Source of the DNA: Pseudidiomarina donghaiensis
GTDB lineage: Bacteria > Pseudomonadota > Gammaproteobacteria > Enterobacterales > Alteromonadaceae
Length of the DNA stretch: 64,000 nt
Reading direction: 5' to 3'
Assembly (NCBI RefSeq): GCF_900116895.1
Contig: NZ_FPCF01000001.1
Location: 1,054,001 to 1,118,000 of the forward strand
In this document: one piece after another, positions 17,367 through 26,391 of the stretch
Layout of the letters: each line of letters opens with the position of its first letter
How positions within the stretch are numbered: position 1 is the first letter of the stretch
Program-made: the position numbers and the translations under genes
The notes under the pieces: model-generated
Told to the model about the DNA's origin: nothing
What the model saw: the letters and a program-made list of their open reading frames with translations, nothing else
Databases searched by the model: none

Positions 17367-17543
17367 TTAATGGCGGAACAAGCCACCACCGCGGGCCTCC
17401 ATGGCATCGCGCCAACCACCTAACCACTGAGAACGTACATCTTGATTCTGGTACGGGCATAGTTCTTTCGAACGACCTGATACTCCAGCTTTGAAACCTT
17501 GTGCGTGAGCACGTTCTAGGCGATCGCGTTTTTGTCGTTTCAT
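17367..17543 (-). CDS. rmf: Ribosome modulation factor RMF
   Basis: A 58-residue basic protein: begins MKRQKRDRLERAHAQGFKAG, continues with GRSKELCPY and ends QWLGGWRDAMEARGGGLFRH. This is the classic RMF pattern (RxxRAxxxGYxAGxxGRSKxxCPY...RxxWLxGWREA). RMF binds the 30S subunit and drives 70S dimerisation into inactive 100S particles in stationary phase. A GAGGAAG ribosome-binding site lies just before the ATG. It is convergent with fabA and bracketed by terminators (17305-17329 and 17654-17703), so it is its own transcription unit. A longer open frame on the same strand is only a shadow. Confidence 0.96.
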   Translation of the reverse strand: MKRQKRDRLERAHAQGFKAGVSGRSKELCPYQNQDVRSQWLGGWRDAMEARGGGLFRH

Positions 17544-17653
17544 GATTACACTTCCTCGTCCGGTTTTTTATACGATTCATTTTTTAACAGAGTCACTTTT
17601 TTCTGTGCTCTCAATAAATAGATAGCAATTTTGACGAGGAGTTCAAACGAAAA

Positions 17654-17703
17654 AAACGACGCTTTTTGTCCTGACTTGATAAGTCAATGAAAAAGCGTCG
17701 TTT
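17654..17703 (-). terminator. Large terminator hairpin after the DUF3466 gene
   Basis: A perfect 14-bp stem (17654-17667 with 17690-17703) topped by an inner TGACTT/AAGTCA stem with a GAT loop. On the minus strand it is followed by a run of T residues. It ends the uup-side transcription unit before rmf begins. Confidence 0.88.
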
Positions 17704-17737
17704 ATTTGAAGGTGTTTTCTTAGAACAAGTTAACTAG

Positions 17738-19468
17738 TTAAGCCCCGAATTTGCGGCGCACTGTAATAAGACCACCAATCAATAACATAGCTAGCAATGA
17801 CAACAGAGATGTTGCGGCCCCTTGGCGTTCAATCGTCTCGCTATCATTTGAGCACCCTAACCCATTGTCATCGCCGGTTGGTGTTAACAATAAAGAAAAC
17901 AGTTGGTCTTCTTCATAGGTGCTACCGTCTACATCAACGCGCTCGACTTTACGAATAGCGGTAGCGACAATTTCATTGTTTTCGTTAATGTCATCCGCAG
18001 CGACAATAAAATAGTCGGTGGCCGAGCAACCCACAAGATCATTGAGGTTTTGCAGGCCTTTTTCTGGCGCTGACGGGTCATATACAAAGCCGGCCTGGCG
18101 CCGAATGGAATCTAGTGAATAATCGATTTCGCCACGACCAACAATAAAGCCATTGTCGTTAATAGCTGCAGGGAATGTTGAAGAGCTGGCGAAGAACTGT
18201 GGAAGTAACTCGAATTCATTGGTATTTACATTAAATGTAAATGGTAGTGAACGACCATAACCCTGAATGGTTTTATACACAAAACCAACAGCGATATCTT
18301 CATTGTTGATATCCGTCGCTGAGCCCCAGGTATATTGATTATCCGTTGTTACTGGACGTGTTTCGCCATTGACAAAGATGGCCGGCATTTTGGTGCGGAA
18401 GAAAAAGTCGACGTTGTCACCCAGATAAGTCCAACTTTGGCCTACCGCAATATCATTATTGTTAATGGCATAAGCATACGTAGACATAGCCTCTTCGTCA
18501 TCTTCACGACGCGGACTAAGGGGTTCGTAAGACTCAAAACTCACAACTTCACCTTGTGCGTCAAGCTGCCAAATAGTCGCATGCATATCGTAAATCGAGA
18601 GATTTTGTCGCATTGATCCCACGGTACTACTTTGTGCATTAAACCAACCCAGCCAAACGCAGTTATATAGCGAGGTGTTGGCGTTTTCCTCTTCTGCATA
18701 TTCCTGACACCCGGTCACTCGGTCAGCCCCTTGCGGTGTCAGAGAAACGCTCATATAACCAGCAGCCACGTTGTGTTCATTAATATCAAACAGGGCTGAC
18801 TCACCGCCCAACACTTCTTGTTCTGTCGGTGTAATTAATTTTAATTGGCTACCATCATACCAAATACCGCGACTGGTAAAGTCACGCTGAGCGAAGTTCT
18901 TCGTGATTGGCGTTGGCTCTTCGTCGCCACTAGCTGGCGGCGTATAAGTAAATTCAGTGCGATAATATGGCGCAGAAGCTATACCCACCTGAATATTGTT
19001 TTGATTAAGACCTAGAAACTGGCTGTCAGAGGAATTCTCAGTGCTTGATGCGCCGTTACCCGCAGTATTCAGCAATGCCGGTAACTCAACCGTTTGACCG
19101 TTATAGACTGCACCGAAAGTTGTCGCAATTCGTTGCGCCTCAGTGAGTTGATTTTGTTTGTCTGCTAGCAGCAAAATTAATCGATCATATTGCTGTAAAG
19201 TTAACGTGTCTTCTTCAGGGTCGAAATCTAGCGGAATGCCACTGTTGGCTAAAAGACTCGGTAGAATTAGGTCAAAATCTAGTTCGGCATTCAGCGGCGC
19301 ATGGGCTGTCAAATTAACGAGCCCTTGGTCATTAATTTTGCTACCCAGTAAATTCTTGACCGAATTTGGGGTTTCTAAAATTTTTACATTGTACGACTGT
19401 GCGACTGCACCAGCAGATGCAAGGGCTGCAACAGATGCAGCAAGCAAGCAGGTTTTAAATAATTTCAT
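17738..19468 (-). CDS. DUF3466 family exported protein with C-terminal anchor
   Basis: A 576-residue protein with a signal peptide (1-23, ending AVAQ), a long repetitive region with several 'INDNGFIVGRGE', 'INENNEIVATA', 'INNNDIAVGQS', 'INEHNVAAGYM' units, and a C-terminal helix followed by RRK (about 550-572). The 'IN-x-x-x-x-(I/V)-VG' units suggest a beta-propeller-like repeat. The tail looks like a GlyGly-CTERM/rhombosortase-type sorting signal but lacks an obvious Gly-Gly start. DUF3466 proteins are common in marine gammaproteobacteria; function is unknown. It starts 7 bases after the uup stop and probably shares its transcript. Confidence 0.88.
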   Translation of the reverse strand: MKLFKTCLLAASVAALASAGAVAQSYNVKILETPNSVKNLLGSKINDQGLVNLTAHAPLNAELDFDLILPSLLANSGIPLDFDPEEDTLTLQQYDRLILLLADKQNQLTEAQRIATTFGAVYNGQTVELPALLNTAGNGASSTENSSDSQFLGLNQNNIQVGIASAPYYRTEFTYTPPASGDEEPTPITKNFAQRDFTSRGIWYDGSQLKLITPTEQEVLGGESALFDINEHNVAAGYMSVSLTPQGADRVTGCQEYAEEENANTSLYNCVWLGWFNAQSSTVGSMRQNLSIYDMHATIWQLDAQGEVVSFESYEPLSPRREDDEEAMSTYAYAINNNDIAVGQSWTYLGDNVDFFFRTKMPAIFVNGETRPVTTDNQYTWGSATDINNEDIAVGFVYKTIQGYGRSLPFTFNVNTNEFELLPQFFASSSTFPAAINDNGFIVGRGEIDYSLDSIRRQAGFVYDPSAPEKGLQNLNDLVGCSATDYFIVAADDINENNEIVATAIRKVERVDVDGSTYEEDQLFSLLLTPTGDDNGLGCSNDSETIERQGAATSLLSLLAMLLIGGLITVRRKFGA

Positions 19469-19475
19469 AAATGAC

Positions 19476-21383
19476 TTAACGACTCTCTTGTTGTAAGTTT
19501 TCTAATTCGGTCCAGCGTTCTAGTGCCGTCATGAGCTCTTCTTCTATCGCACCTAAACGCTCTAACACAGGCCCAGTTTCACTGTGGTCACGCTGATAAA
19601 AATCAGCTGCACTGGTCTGTTGTTCTAATTTTTCTTGCTCTTCTTCTAACGCGGCAATCTTCTCAGGCAGCATATCTAATTCGCGCTGCAGTTTGTAGGA
19701 TAACTTTTTCTTTGGCGTAGCAGAAGTCTGCACTTTTTTATCAGCACTTTGTGACTGCGGTTTAACCGATTTAGTTCCCTGTAACTGACTTAAGTAATGG
19801 TTTATTTCAGTAAAACCACCCACAATTTCAGTAATTCGCCCCTGCCCTTCAAACAACAACACGCTGGTCGCTGTGTTATCGACAAATTCACGGTCGTGGC
19901 TCACCAAAATAACGGTGCCCTGATACTCGGCAATAATTTGTTCCAGTAGCTCTAGGGTATCAATGTCGAGATCATTGGTTGGTTCATCAAGAATTAAAAA
20001 GTTACTTGGCTGCAGAAACAGTTTGGCCAACAGCGCACGATTTCGTTCCCCACCAGACAAAGCTTTCACTGGTGTTCGTGCTTGCTTGGGGCTGAACAAA
20101 AAGTCTTGCAGGTAGCTGAGAATATGGCGTGTACGGCCATTATAGGTCACATCTTGCTTCCCATCGCCAATGTTTTCCGCCACCGATAATTCAGGATCTA
20201 ACTGGGCGCGATGCTGATCAAAATAGGCGACTTCCAAATTAGTACCTAACTTAATATGCCCGTTATCCACGCCCTGCTGCCCAAGTAACACGCGAATTAA
20301 GGTACTTTTGCCGCAGCCATTCGGCCCAACCAAAGCGACTTTGTCGCCGCGTTGCAGGTTTAAGCTAAAGTCTTGCAAGATGGTTTTGTCGCCGAAGGTT
20401 AAATTTAAATGTTCACCTTCAAAAACTAATTTTCCAGAACGGTTTGCCTCTTGTACCGCAAGTTTGGCTGAGCCTTGTTGTTCACGGCGCGCCTGACGTT
20501 GGCGTCTGAGATCTTGCAAGGCCCGAACTCGGCCTTCGTTTCGAGTGCGGCGTGCTTTAACACCCTGTCTTATCCATGCTTCTTCTTGTGCAAGCTTTTT
20601 GTCGAATTCGGCATTTTGTGCTTCTTCAACCTCAAGCTGCTCTTGTTTTAAAGTTAAATACTGGTCGTAGTTGCCAGGAAAACTGGTTAAATGACCGCGA
20701 TCCAGATCAACAATACGGGTTGCCAAGTTACGAATAAACGCCCGATCGTGACTAATAAATAGTACCGCCCCACGAAATTCTTTTACTTTATTTTCAAGCC
20801 AAGTCACCATCTCAACATCAAGGTGGTTGGTGGGCTCGTCGAGTAACAATAAGTCGGGGTCAACGACCAAAGCACGAGCTAGTGCAACACGCCGCAGCCA
20901 GCCGCCGGATAACGAGCTCATGGTGGCGTCTTCGGGTAACTCTAGCTGCGTTAAGGTACTTTCAATACGCGATTGAATTTGCCAGCCATTGGCCGCTTCA
21001 ATGGCGGTTTGCAAAGTGGCCATGCGATTCATCAATGTTTGGCTTGTTGGCTGCGTATTAAGCTCTTGCACAACATGATGATATTGCTGCAATAATTGAC
21101 CAAGCTCGGCTAACCCTTCGGCCACAAAGTCATACACGGACTGATCGGAGTTTGCTGGAGGGTCTTGCGGCAATCGGGCGACCACAGTGTCACCCACAAC
21201 TTGAACATCGCCATCATCGAGTAACACTTCGCCGGCTATTATTTTCAACAAGGTTGATTTACCAGCACCGTTGCGTCCCACAATACAAACACGCTCACCT
21301 GACTCAATCACTAAATCGGCATGGTCTAAAATGGGGTGATTACCAAAGGCCAGTTGAGCCTGATGTAAACGGACTAAATTCAT
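19476..21383 (-). CDS. uup: ABC-F ATPase Uup
   Basis: A 635-residue soluble ABC-F protein with two ATPase domains: Walker A GRNGAGKST (about 36-44) and GPNGCGKST (about 350-358), signatures SGGWLRR and SGGERNR, Walker B LLLLDEPTNHLD and FLILDEPTNDLD. A basic linker with KARRTRNEGR is diagnostic of Uup, and a C-terminal coiled coil (about 555-630) binds DNA in E. coli Uup. ABC-F proteins act on the ribosome; Uup also affects precise transposon excision. Its ATG overlaps the upstream small redox gene stop (ATGA). In E. coli it also follows rlmL. Confidence 0.96.
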   Translation of the reverse strand: MNLVRLHQAQLAFGNHPILDHADLVIESGERVCIVGRNGAGKSTLLKIIAGEVLLDDGDVQVVGDTVVARLPQDPPANSDQSVYDFVAEGLAELGQLLQQYHHVVQELNTQPTSQTLMNRMATLQTAIEAANGWQIQSRIESTLTQLELPEDATMSSLSGGWLRRVALARALVVDPDLLLLDEPTNHLDVEMVTWLENKVKEFRGAVLFISHDRAFIRNLATRIVDLDRGHLTSFPGNYDQYLTLKQEQLEVEEAQNAEFDKKLAQEEAWIRQGVKARRTRNEGRVRALQDLRRQRQARREQQGSAKLAVQEANRSGKLVFEGEHLNLTFGDKTILQDFSLNLQRGDKVALVGPNGCGKSTLIRVLLGQQGVDNGHIKLGTNLEVAYFDQHRAQLDPELSVAENIGDGKQDVTYNGRTRHILSYLQDFLFSPKQARTPVKALSGGERNRALLAKLFLQPSNFLILDEPTNDLDIDTLELLEQIIAEYQGTVILVSHDREFVDNTATSVLLFEGQGRITEIVGGFTEINHYLSQLQGTKSVKPQSQSADKKVQTSATPKKKLSYKLQRELDMLPEKIAALEEEQEKLEQQTSAADFYQRDHSETGPVLERLGAIEEELMTALERWTELENLQQESR

Positions 21384-21616
21384 GCGTTCAAAAATTCCTC
21401 AATAGTCGTTGGAAACGGCCAACGCAGTTCAGCATCGTCATGTGCTCTAACCAGCACCGGAACAAGCCAACCATACTCGTCCTGTAGCTCTGGCTGAGTT
21501 GAAATATCAACCACATGCAGCCGAATTGGCGACTCCGGAGTCGCTTGATGAAGCCTGCGTAAGGCTTCATCACATAATGAGCAGTTAGGTTTAGTGAGCA
21601 GATAAAACTCAGTCAC
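21380..21616 (-). CDS. Glutaredoxin-like/DUF836 thioredoxin-fold protein
   Basis: A 78-residue protein starting at a GTG that overlaps the rlmKL stop by 8 bases: 'TEFYLLTKPNCSLCDEALRRL'. The CSLC motif (residues 12-15) and the small size match the DUF836/glutaredoxin-like family (YbbN-independent 'CxxC' proteins). A longer in-frame ATG at 21661 lies deep inside rlmKL and is less likely. It is sandwiched between rlmKL and uup with overlaps on both sides, so all three are translationally linked. Disulfide or glutathione chemistry is expected; its partner is unknown. Confidence 0.85.
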   Translation of the reverse strand: MTEFYLLTKPNCSLCDEALRRLHQATPESPIRLHVVDISTQPELQDEYGWLVPVLVRAHDDAELRWPFPTTIEEFLNA

Positions 21617-23756
21617 TTTGGCGTACCTTAAACAGGTGGTGAATGCCTTTGTGACGCGCAAAGTCTGGTGAAATTGAGCGCTGAGTTAGATCTTGCGCGA
21701 CTAAAAATGCCTCAGCGAGACCTTCTTCATCAAGCTTGAAACGTCGTTTATTATTGGAGAACAAAATAACACCGCCGTCTTTTAGCAAGCGCGCTGCAAG
21801 TTTCAGTAGTTGTACGTGATCACGTTGAATATCTAACACGTCGTCCATTTTCTTAGAGTTTGAAAACGTCGGCGGATCAAGAAAAATAACGTCATACCGT
21901 TGTTGTGGCCGTTGTTCGCGCAGCCATTGCACGCAATCAGCCTGAACAAACTGGTACTGCCGCCCGTACAACTTGTTTAAGGTGAAGTTGCGTTGGCCCC
22001 AGGCCAAGTAGGTTTTCGACAAATCAACCGAGGTTATATCACTAGCCCCACCTAACGCGGCATGCACCGACGCTGTGCAGGTATAAGCAAATAGATTCAG
22101 TACGCTTTTACCTTCACTGAGTTTTCCAAGCTCGCGCCGCGCCCAACGGTGGTCTAGGAACAAGCCCGTGTCGAGATAGTCGCTTAGGTTGACCTCAAAT
22201 TGTGCATCGTATTCGTGCACAACACGTACCAAGCCACGCGGTTCTTGTTTTTGATATTGCTGTTTGCCCGATTGGCGCTGACGCACCTTAAGCGTAATAT
22301 TTTCCGCCGAATAAGGCAGGGCTTGGGCTACGGTATCAATTAAAAACCACAGTCTGTCTTTTGCTACCGCTTCTGGAATGTCTTTCGGGGCAGCATACTC
22401 TTGAATAACAACGCAGTCGTCATAAATATCAATTGCCGCATTGTATTCAGGTAGGTCTGCGTCATACAGGCGCCACGCGTTAACCCCTTCTTTTGCGGCC
22501 CATTTTTCAAACTTCTGGTAGTTTTTATTGAGCCGATTCGCTAAATCATTTGATTGCGACTGGGTAAACTCTGGTTGCTCTTGGGTTAAGTCATAAAGCG
22601 CTAATGTTGTTTCTAAAGCGCCGTTAAACAGTTTGTATTTGCGCTGACTACGCAGTTTCATGCGCTTTAACAAGGTGTCGTCACCCGCTAATACCGCAAC
22701 CTGCCAACCGTTAAAATGTTCACGCAACTGGGCGCCAAATCGACGATAAAGCAACAGTGTTTGTATTTCTTCGCCGAGGCGCTCCCCATACGGCGGGTTA
22801 CAGACCAGCAAAGGTGTTTGTTCTTGGCTGATAGACACCGCCGGTGCACTCACCTGTTCGGCGTTAGCTACCTGCCAAGTACAAAATTCATTTAAGCCAA
22901 GGCGAATGGCATTTTGCTCCGCTATGGCGAGCACTTTGGGATCATGATCAAAGCCAATAAATTGTGCTTGGCGCTCAGCTTTGGCTGTTGCGAAGCGTTG
23001 CTGCGCTTGTTCAAGCTCAGTAGCCCAAATAGATTGGTCATGCCCACTCCAGCGCTGAAAACCCCAGTCGGTACGAGCTAAGCCTGGAGCGCGCTCAAAT
23101 CGTATCATCGCGGCTTCAAGTAACAATGTGCCCGAGCCACAGAATGGGTCAAACATAACGCCCTGCTCGCTCGTCATGCCGCTACGAATAACCACGGCTG
23201 CAGCCAAGGTTTCTCGCAATGGTGCTGCGCCTTGCTGTTGCCGGTAGCCACGTTTATGCAGGCTATCGCCAGCTAAATCGAGGTACCAGGTTAATTTTTC
23301 TTTTTGAATATGCGCGTTAATACGAAGATCGGGCTCTTCTTTTGAAACATTTGGACGCTCTAAGCCTTGCGCTCTGAATCGGTCGACAATGCCATCTTTA
23401 ATAAGCTGAGCGCCAAATTGGGTATGGCGTATTTCATGGTTGCGACCACTAAAGTCGATCAAGAATGTTTGTTGTGGCGATTGAAATACAGTTTCCCAAG
23501 GCGTTTCTGCTACGGCGACAGGAATATCTTGCGCAGTTTTGACAAAGCTTTCGCCCAGCATGAGTAATACGCGGTTGGCGAGTCGCGTCCATAAACAAAC
23601 CCGATAAGCACAGGCTAAATCGCCCTCGAACCAACAACCACCTGCGGTTTGCCGCACATTTGTGGCACCGAGTTGCTGTAGTTCGTCAAATAATAAAGGT
23701 TCAAGCCCTTTGGCGCAGGTTGCAAACAAGCGCATCGCTGAAGACGTGTTAGTCAT
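21609..23756 (-). CDS. rlmKL: 23S rRNA (guanine) methyltransferase RlmKL
   Basis: About 715 residues; bifunctional enzyme making m2G2445 (RlmL half) and m7G2069 (RlmK half) in 23S rRNA. N-terminal THUMP region (LFATCAKGLEPLL start), first methyltransferase with 'FDPFCGSGTLLLEAAM' and 'LLVCNPPYGERLG', second with 'VLNLFAYTCTASVHAA' and 'VIFLDPPTFSNSKKM'. The start is uncertain: an ATG at 23780 exists, but a TATAAT-bearing palindrome ends only 3 bases before it, which would leave almost no leader; ATG 23756 or 23735 fits better. In E. coli RlmL also precedes Uup. Confidence 0.95.
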   Translation of the reverse strand: MTNTSSAMRLFATCAKGLEPLLFDELQQLGATNVRQTAGGCWFEGDLACAYRVCLWTRLANRVLLMLGESFVKTAQDIPVAVAETPWETVFQSPQQTFLIDFSGRNHEIRHTQFGAQLIKDGIVDRFRAQGLERPNVSKEEPDLRINAHIQKEKLTWYLDLAGDSLHKRGYRQQQGAAPLRETLAAAVVIRSGMTSEQGVMFDPFCGSGTLLLEAAMIRFERAPGLARTDWGFQRWSGHDQSIWATELEQAQQRFATAKAERQAQFIGFDHDPKVLAIAEQNAIRLGLNEFCTWQVANAEQVSAPAVSISQEQTPLLVCNPPYGERLGEEIQTLLLYRRFGAQLREHFNGWQVAVLAGDDTLLKRMKLRSQRKYKLFNGALETTLALYDLTQEQPEFTQSQSNDLANRLNKNYQKFEKWAAKEGVNAWRLYDADLPEYNAAIDIYDDCVVIQEYAAPKDIPEAVAKDRLWFLIDTVAQALPYSAENITLKVRQRQSGKQQYQKQEPRGLVRVVHEYDAQFEVNLSDYLDTGLFLDHRWARRELGKLSEGKSVLNLFAYTCTASVHAALGGASDITSVDLSKTYLAWGQRNFTLNKLYGRQYQFVQADCVQWLREQRPQQRYDVIFLDPPTFSNSKKMDDVLDIQRDHVQLLKLAARLLKDGGVILFSNNKRRFKLDEEGLAEAFLVAQDLTQRSISPDFARHKGIHHLFKVRQSD

Positions 23757-23782
23757 TAAGATATCTTTGTTAGTGGTCATAG

Positions 23783-23797
23783 TCGCTATTATAGCGA
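23783..23797 (-). promoter_or_regulatory. Palindrome containing a TATAAT -10 before rlmKL
   Basis: TCGCTATTATAGCGA is a perfect 7+1+7 palindrome. On the minus strand it contains TATAAT (23788-23793), a consensus -10; a good -35 at 16-18 bases was not found. Transcription from it would start near 23781, which argues against the ATG at 23780. Confidence 0.45.
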
Positions 23798-23888
23798 AGT
23801 CGCGGCGCTGTGTATCGCGACAATTGTGCGTTTATTGCGCGGTTGAACGCGAATCGACTATTAAATAGGCGAACGGTGAAATAAGCTA

Positions 23889-23917
23889 TTGCGTTATGTG
23901 TTGTGGGGCAGTAACAT
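23889..23917 (+). promoter_or_regulatory. Candidate promoter of the initiator tRNA gene
   Basis: TTGCGT (23889-23894) and TAACAT (23912-23917) with a 17-base spacer, followed by a GC-rich start region (GCGCAGC). Predicted start near 23924 is 7 bases before the mature tRNA, a usual distance for stable-RNA genes. Confidence 0.5.
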
Positions 23918-23930
23918 GCGCAGCATCGGA

Positions 23931-24007
<77 letters not shown>

Positions 24008-24014
24008 ATTCCTT

Positions 24015-25781
24015 TCAAAGTAATTTCCAATTTCTAATCAGTTCGTCTTGATATCCAGGTTTTCCCAAGTGTTCCAAGTAATTCACCAGAATATGTTGAA
24101 TTTGATCCGGAGAGCTAAACACAACTTGCGAACCATCTAAACCAGCAAAGCCACCTCCCCCCTGGGCACGGTAGTTATTGGTGGCCACATAGTAGGTTTC
24201 GCTTTGCGCAAAAGAAATTGAGGCTGAAACGCGCTCTCCTACCGGCTTGCTCACGTCAATTTGGTATTCAAACCCAACAAAGGTATCAAATTGGTACGAC
24301 GGTATATCTTGAACGATGTGGCCCCACGGTGAGCTGTTGGTGCTTGGCTGCAATGCTGCAGCCGATTGCTCAAGCCAACGCTTAAGTTGTACACCTGTTA
24401 CTTCAACCACTTCCAGCGTATTTGGGTAACGATAGAGGTCGCCAATATGGCCTAAGGTCAACACCCCACTGGGAATAAATGTAAACTGGTTGTCATGGTA
24501 CATCTGCTCATTGAGCGCAGCGTTAAACGGCGCAACAGCACTAAATAAAGGACGTTGCGGTAATTTGTTACCCACCTCGCTATTGGCAAAAGCACGCTCA
24601 ACGTACCAGCGCTGAGCGGAGTGAATGAACTGTAACGCGTGGGTGGGCTCAACCCGCGCCTTCGCTAAACTGAAGTCATGGTCGCTATGACCTATAGCCT
24701 GCTTCATGTAAGTTTCAGTTGCGCTGTGACTACTCGCTAAATGCTTGAGCACAGTGGGATCTGGATATTCCGCAGCGGCAATGACCTGGCTGTTAGACGC
24801 GATAATTTGCCAGCCAGCGTTGCTAAACGTCAGCGACAAATCAATAACCCCTAGATACTTACCTTGCGTACCCGGCTGCACACTTGGCTTGCCGAATAGA
24901 GTTCCTTGTTGGCTATTTACATGCGCTAGCTGGTCATAAACTTTGCTACCCGGGAACACTTCATGTTGATGACCAAAAATAATGGCATCAACAGCTGGTA
25001 TTTGTGCGAGCTGCCACACCCCTTGTTCGCTATCAACACCATCATCGCTGTTCTTTGGCATGCCAGAGTGTGCCGCTAATACAATAATATCGGCCCCAGC
25101 ACTTTGTGCTTCTGCGACGGCTTGAGTCGCCGCTGGAAACATGTCTGTTACCGCAACGTGGTCACGCAAATGGTGTGCGTCCCACTGCATGATTTGCGGC
25201 GGCAAAACGCCGACAACGGCAACCTTTAAAGGTTGTTGCCGGCCGTTGACGACGGGGCTTAATGAAAACATATGAAAGGCTTTGTGCCGCAGCGAACGAC
25301 TCGCTAGCGTCGATGTGGCGGTTAAGTTGGCACCAAGCAGCGGTAACGTGTGCTTGGTACCGCCATAAGCATGCTGCAAATAGGCTAACCCGTAGTTGAA
25401 CTCATGATTGCCTAAATTTGCGGCGTCATAGCCCATCAATGCAAGCAGGCTGGCAATCGACGGTAGGCTTTGTAATGAGTCAGGCGCTTGATAGTTTGCA
25501 ACCAGCATATCGGTAACCGGTGACCCTTGAATCAAGTCGCCATTATCAATTAGTAGCGATATATCAGCCAATTGCCGTTGCTGTTGAATAATTGGCATTA
25601 AATGCGCAAGCCCAAATGGCTCCGCCTTTTTGCTGAAATAGCTATAGCCCGAGAAGTGGCCATGCACGTCGCTGGTAGCAAGCAGCTTTAGCTTGATCGG
25701 CTGGTTAGCATAACTGTTTGACATAAGAAGTACTATTGAGGGAAGCAGAAACAAAAACCAAGCAAGTTTACGTGTTGCCAT
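24015..25781 (-). CDS. Periplasmic 5'-nucleotidase/cyclic phosphodiesterase family protein
   Basis: A 588-residue exported enzyme of the UshA/CpdB group. Signal peptide about 1-25. The calcineurin-like metallophosphatase domain shows 'LATSDVHGHFSGY', 'NGDLIQGSP', 'NLGNHEFNYG', 'VLAAHSG' and 'IFGHQHEVFPG'. The C-terminal 5'-nucleotidase domain includes 'FSAVAPFNAALN' and 'YVATNNYRAQGGGGFAGLDG', which binds the nucleoside. Likely substrates are 2',3'-cyclic nucleotides or 3'/5'-nucleotides; 'YRYPNTLEVVEVTG' with the first-domain motifs favours a CpdB-like activity. It follows zapC by 6 bases, replacing ycbX of the E. coli order. Confidence 0.92.
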   Translation of the reverse strand: MATRKLAWFLFLLPSIVLLMSNSYANQPIKLKLLATSDVHGHFSGYSYFSKKAEPFGLAHLMPIIQQQRQLADISLLIDNGDLIQGSPVTDMLVANYQAPDSLQSLPSIASLLALMGYDAANLGNHEFNYGLAYLQHAYGGTKHTLPLLGANLTATSTLASRSLRHKAFHMFSLSPVVNGRQQPLKVAVVGVLPPQIMQWDAHHLRDHVAVTDMFPAATQAVAEAQSAGADIIVLAAHSGMPKNSDDGVDSEQGVWQLAQIPAVDAIIFGHQHEVFPGSKVYDQLAHVNSQQGTLFGKPSVQPGTQGKYLGVIDLSLTFSNAGWQIIASNSQVIAAAEYPDPTVLKHLASSHSATETYMKQAIGHSDHDFSLAKARVEPTHALQFIHSAQRWYVERAFANSEVGNKLPQRPLFSAVAPFNAALNEQMYHDNQFTFIPSGVLTLGHIGDLYRYPNTLEVVEVTGVQLKRWLEQSAAALQPSTNSSPWGHIVQDIPSYQFDTFVGFEYQIDVSKPVGERVSASISFAQSETYYVATNNYRAQGGGGFAGLDGSQVVFSSPDQIQHILVNYLEHLGKPGYQDELIRNWKLL

Positions 25782-25787
25782 GGTGAT

Positions 25788-26336
25788 TCAAGCTTGCTTT
25801 AAATGGCTATCAGTACTGTTTTCGTGACTTTCATGTAATGCTTGTAACCGATTCGGCATTACTTTAATGACATCGAATTGGCGCAGGGTTTTAATGTCTG
25901 ACAGCGGAAAGTCGCCACCTAACACCATACACTCAACAAACTCTCCGTCGGTTGAAGTGATTGCACAAATCGACTCGGCCATACCTGAGTTAAGACTGAC
26001 CAACTGCCCTACTTCTAGGCTGCTTGGGGCATGTTCTGCGGTTTGAAAATACCAGCTTTGCGGCATTTGTGGCCGCCCATATCGCGAAAAGATAAGGTAG
26101 TTTAAAGACGCTTCTAGGATTGTTTGTGCAGCAACAATTCCGGAACTTTCTATAGCGTCGTAAAAGCTTTGAAATTGTTCGGCATCGTCTGTTGAAAAGG
26201 CGGCGCGCATGGCGTGCAACGGCACCAACCGAGAGCTTTTATAAGGCGCCGGATGAAACATGCCTTGCTCGAGCTCAATCTGCAGCTGCTGTTGATCAGG
26301 GTCATAAACCCAATGCCATTGTGCTATTTCGTGCAC
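25788..26336 (-). CDS. zapC: Cell division protein ZapC
   Basis: A 182-residue protein with the ZapC pattern: N-terminal 'WHWVYDPDQQQLQIELEQGMFHPAPYKSS', then 'FYDAIESSG', 'RPQMPQSWYFQ' (E. coli has KPQMPKSWHF) and a C-terminal 'LSDIKTLRQFDVIKVMPNRL'. ZapC binds FtsZ and stabilises the Z-ring by lowering FtsZ GTPase activity. Position immediately after pyrD is the same as in E. coli, which raises confidence despite moderate sequence similarity. Confidence 0.9.
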   Translation of the reverse strand: MHEIAQWHWVYDPDQQQLQIELEQGMFHPAPYKSSRLVPLHAMRAAFSTDDAEQFQSFYDAIESSGIVAAQTILEASLNYLIFSRYGRPQMPQSWYFQTAEHAPSSLEVGQLVSLNSGMAESICAITSTDGEFVECMVLGGDFPLSDIKTLRQFDVIKVMPNRLQALHESHENSTDSHLKQA

Positions 26337-26391
26337 GGTAATTTCCTAAATGTTAGTCAGTTGTTTATAAATTAACGAACTACACGGTGTT

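Noticed and set aside
17290-17580. 96-codon minus-strand frame overlapping rmf
   Set aside because: The Arg/Trp/Pro-rich translation is meaningless; the correct frame is the 58-residue RMF.
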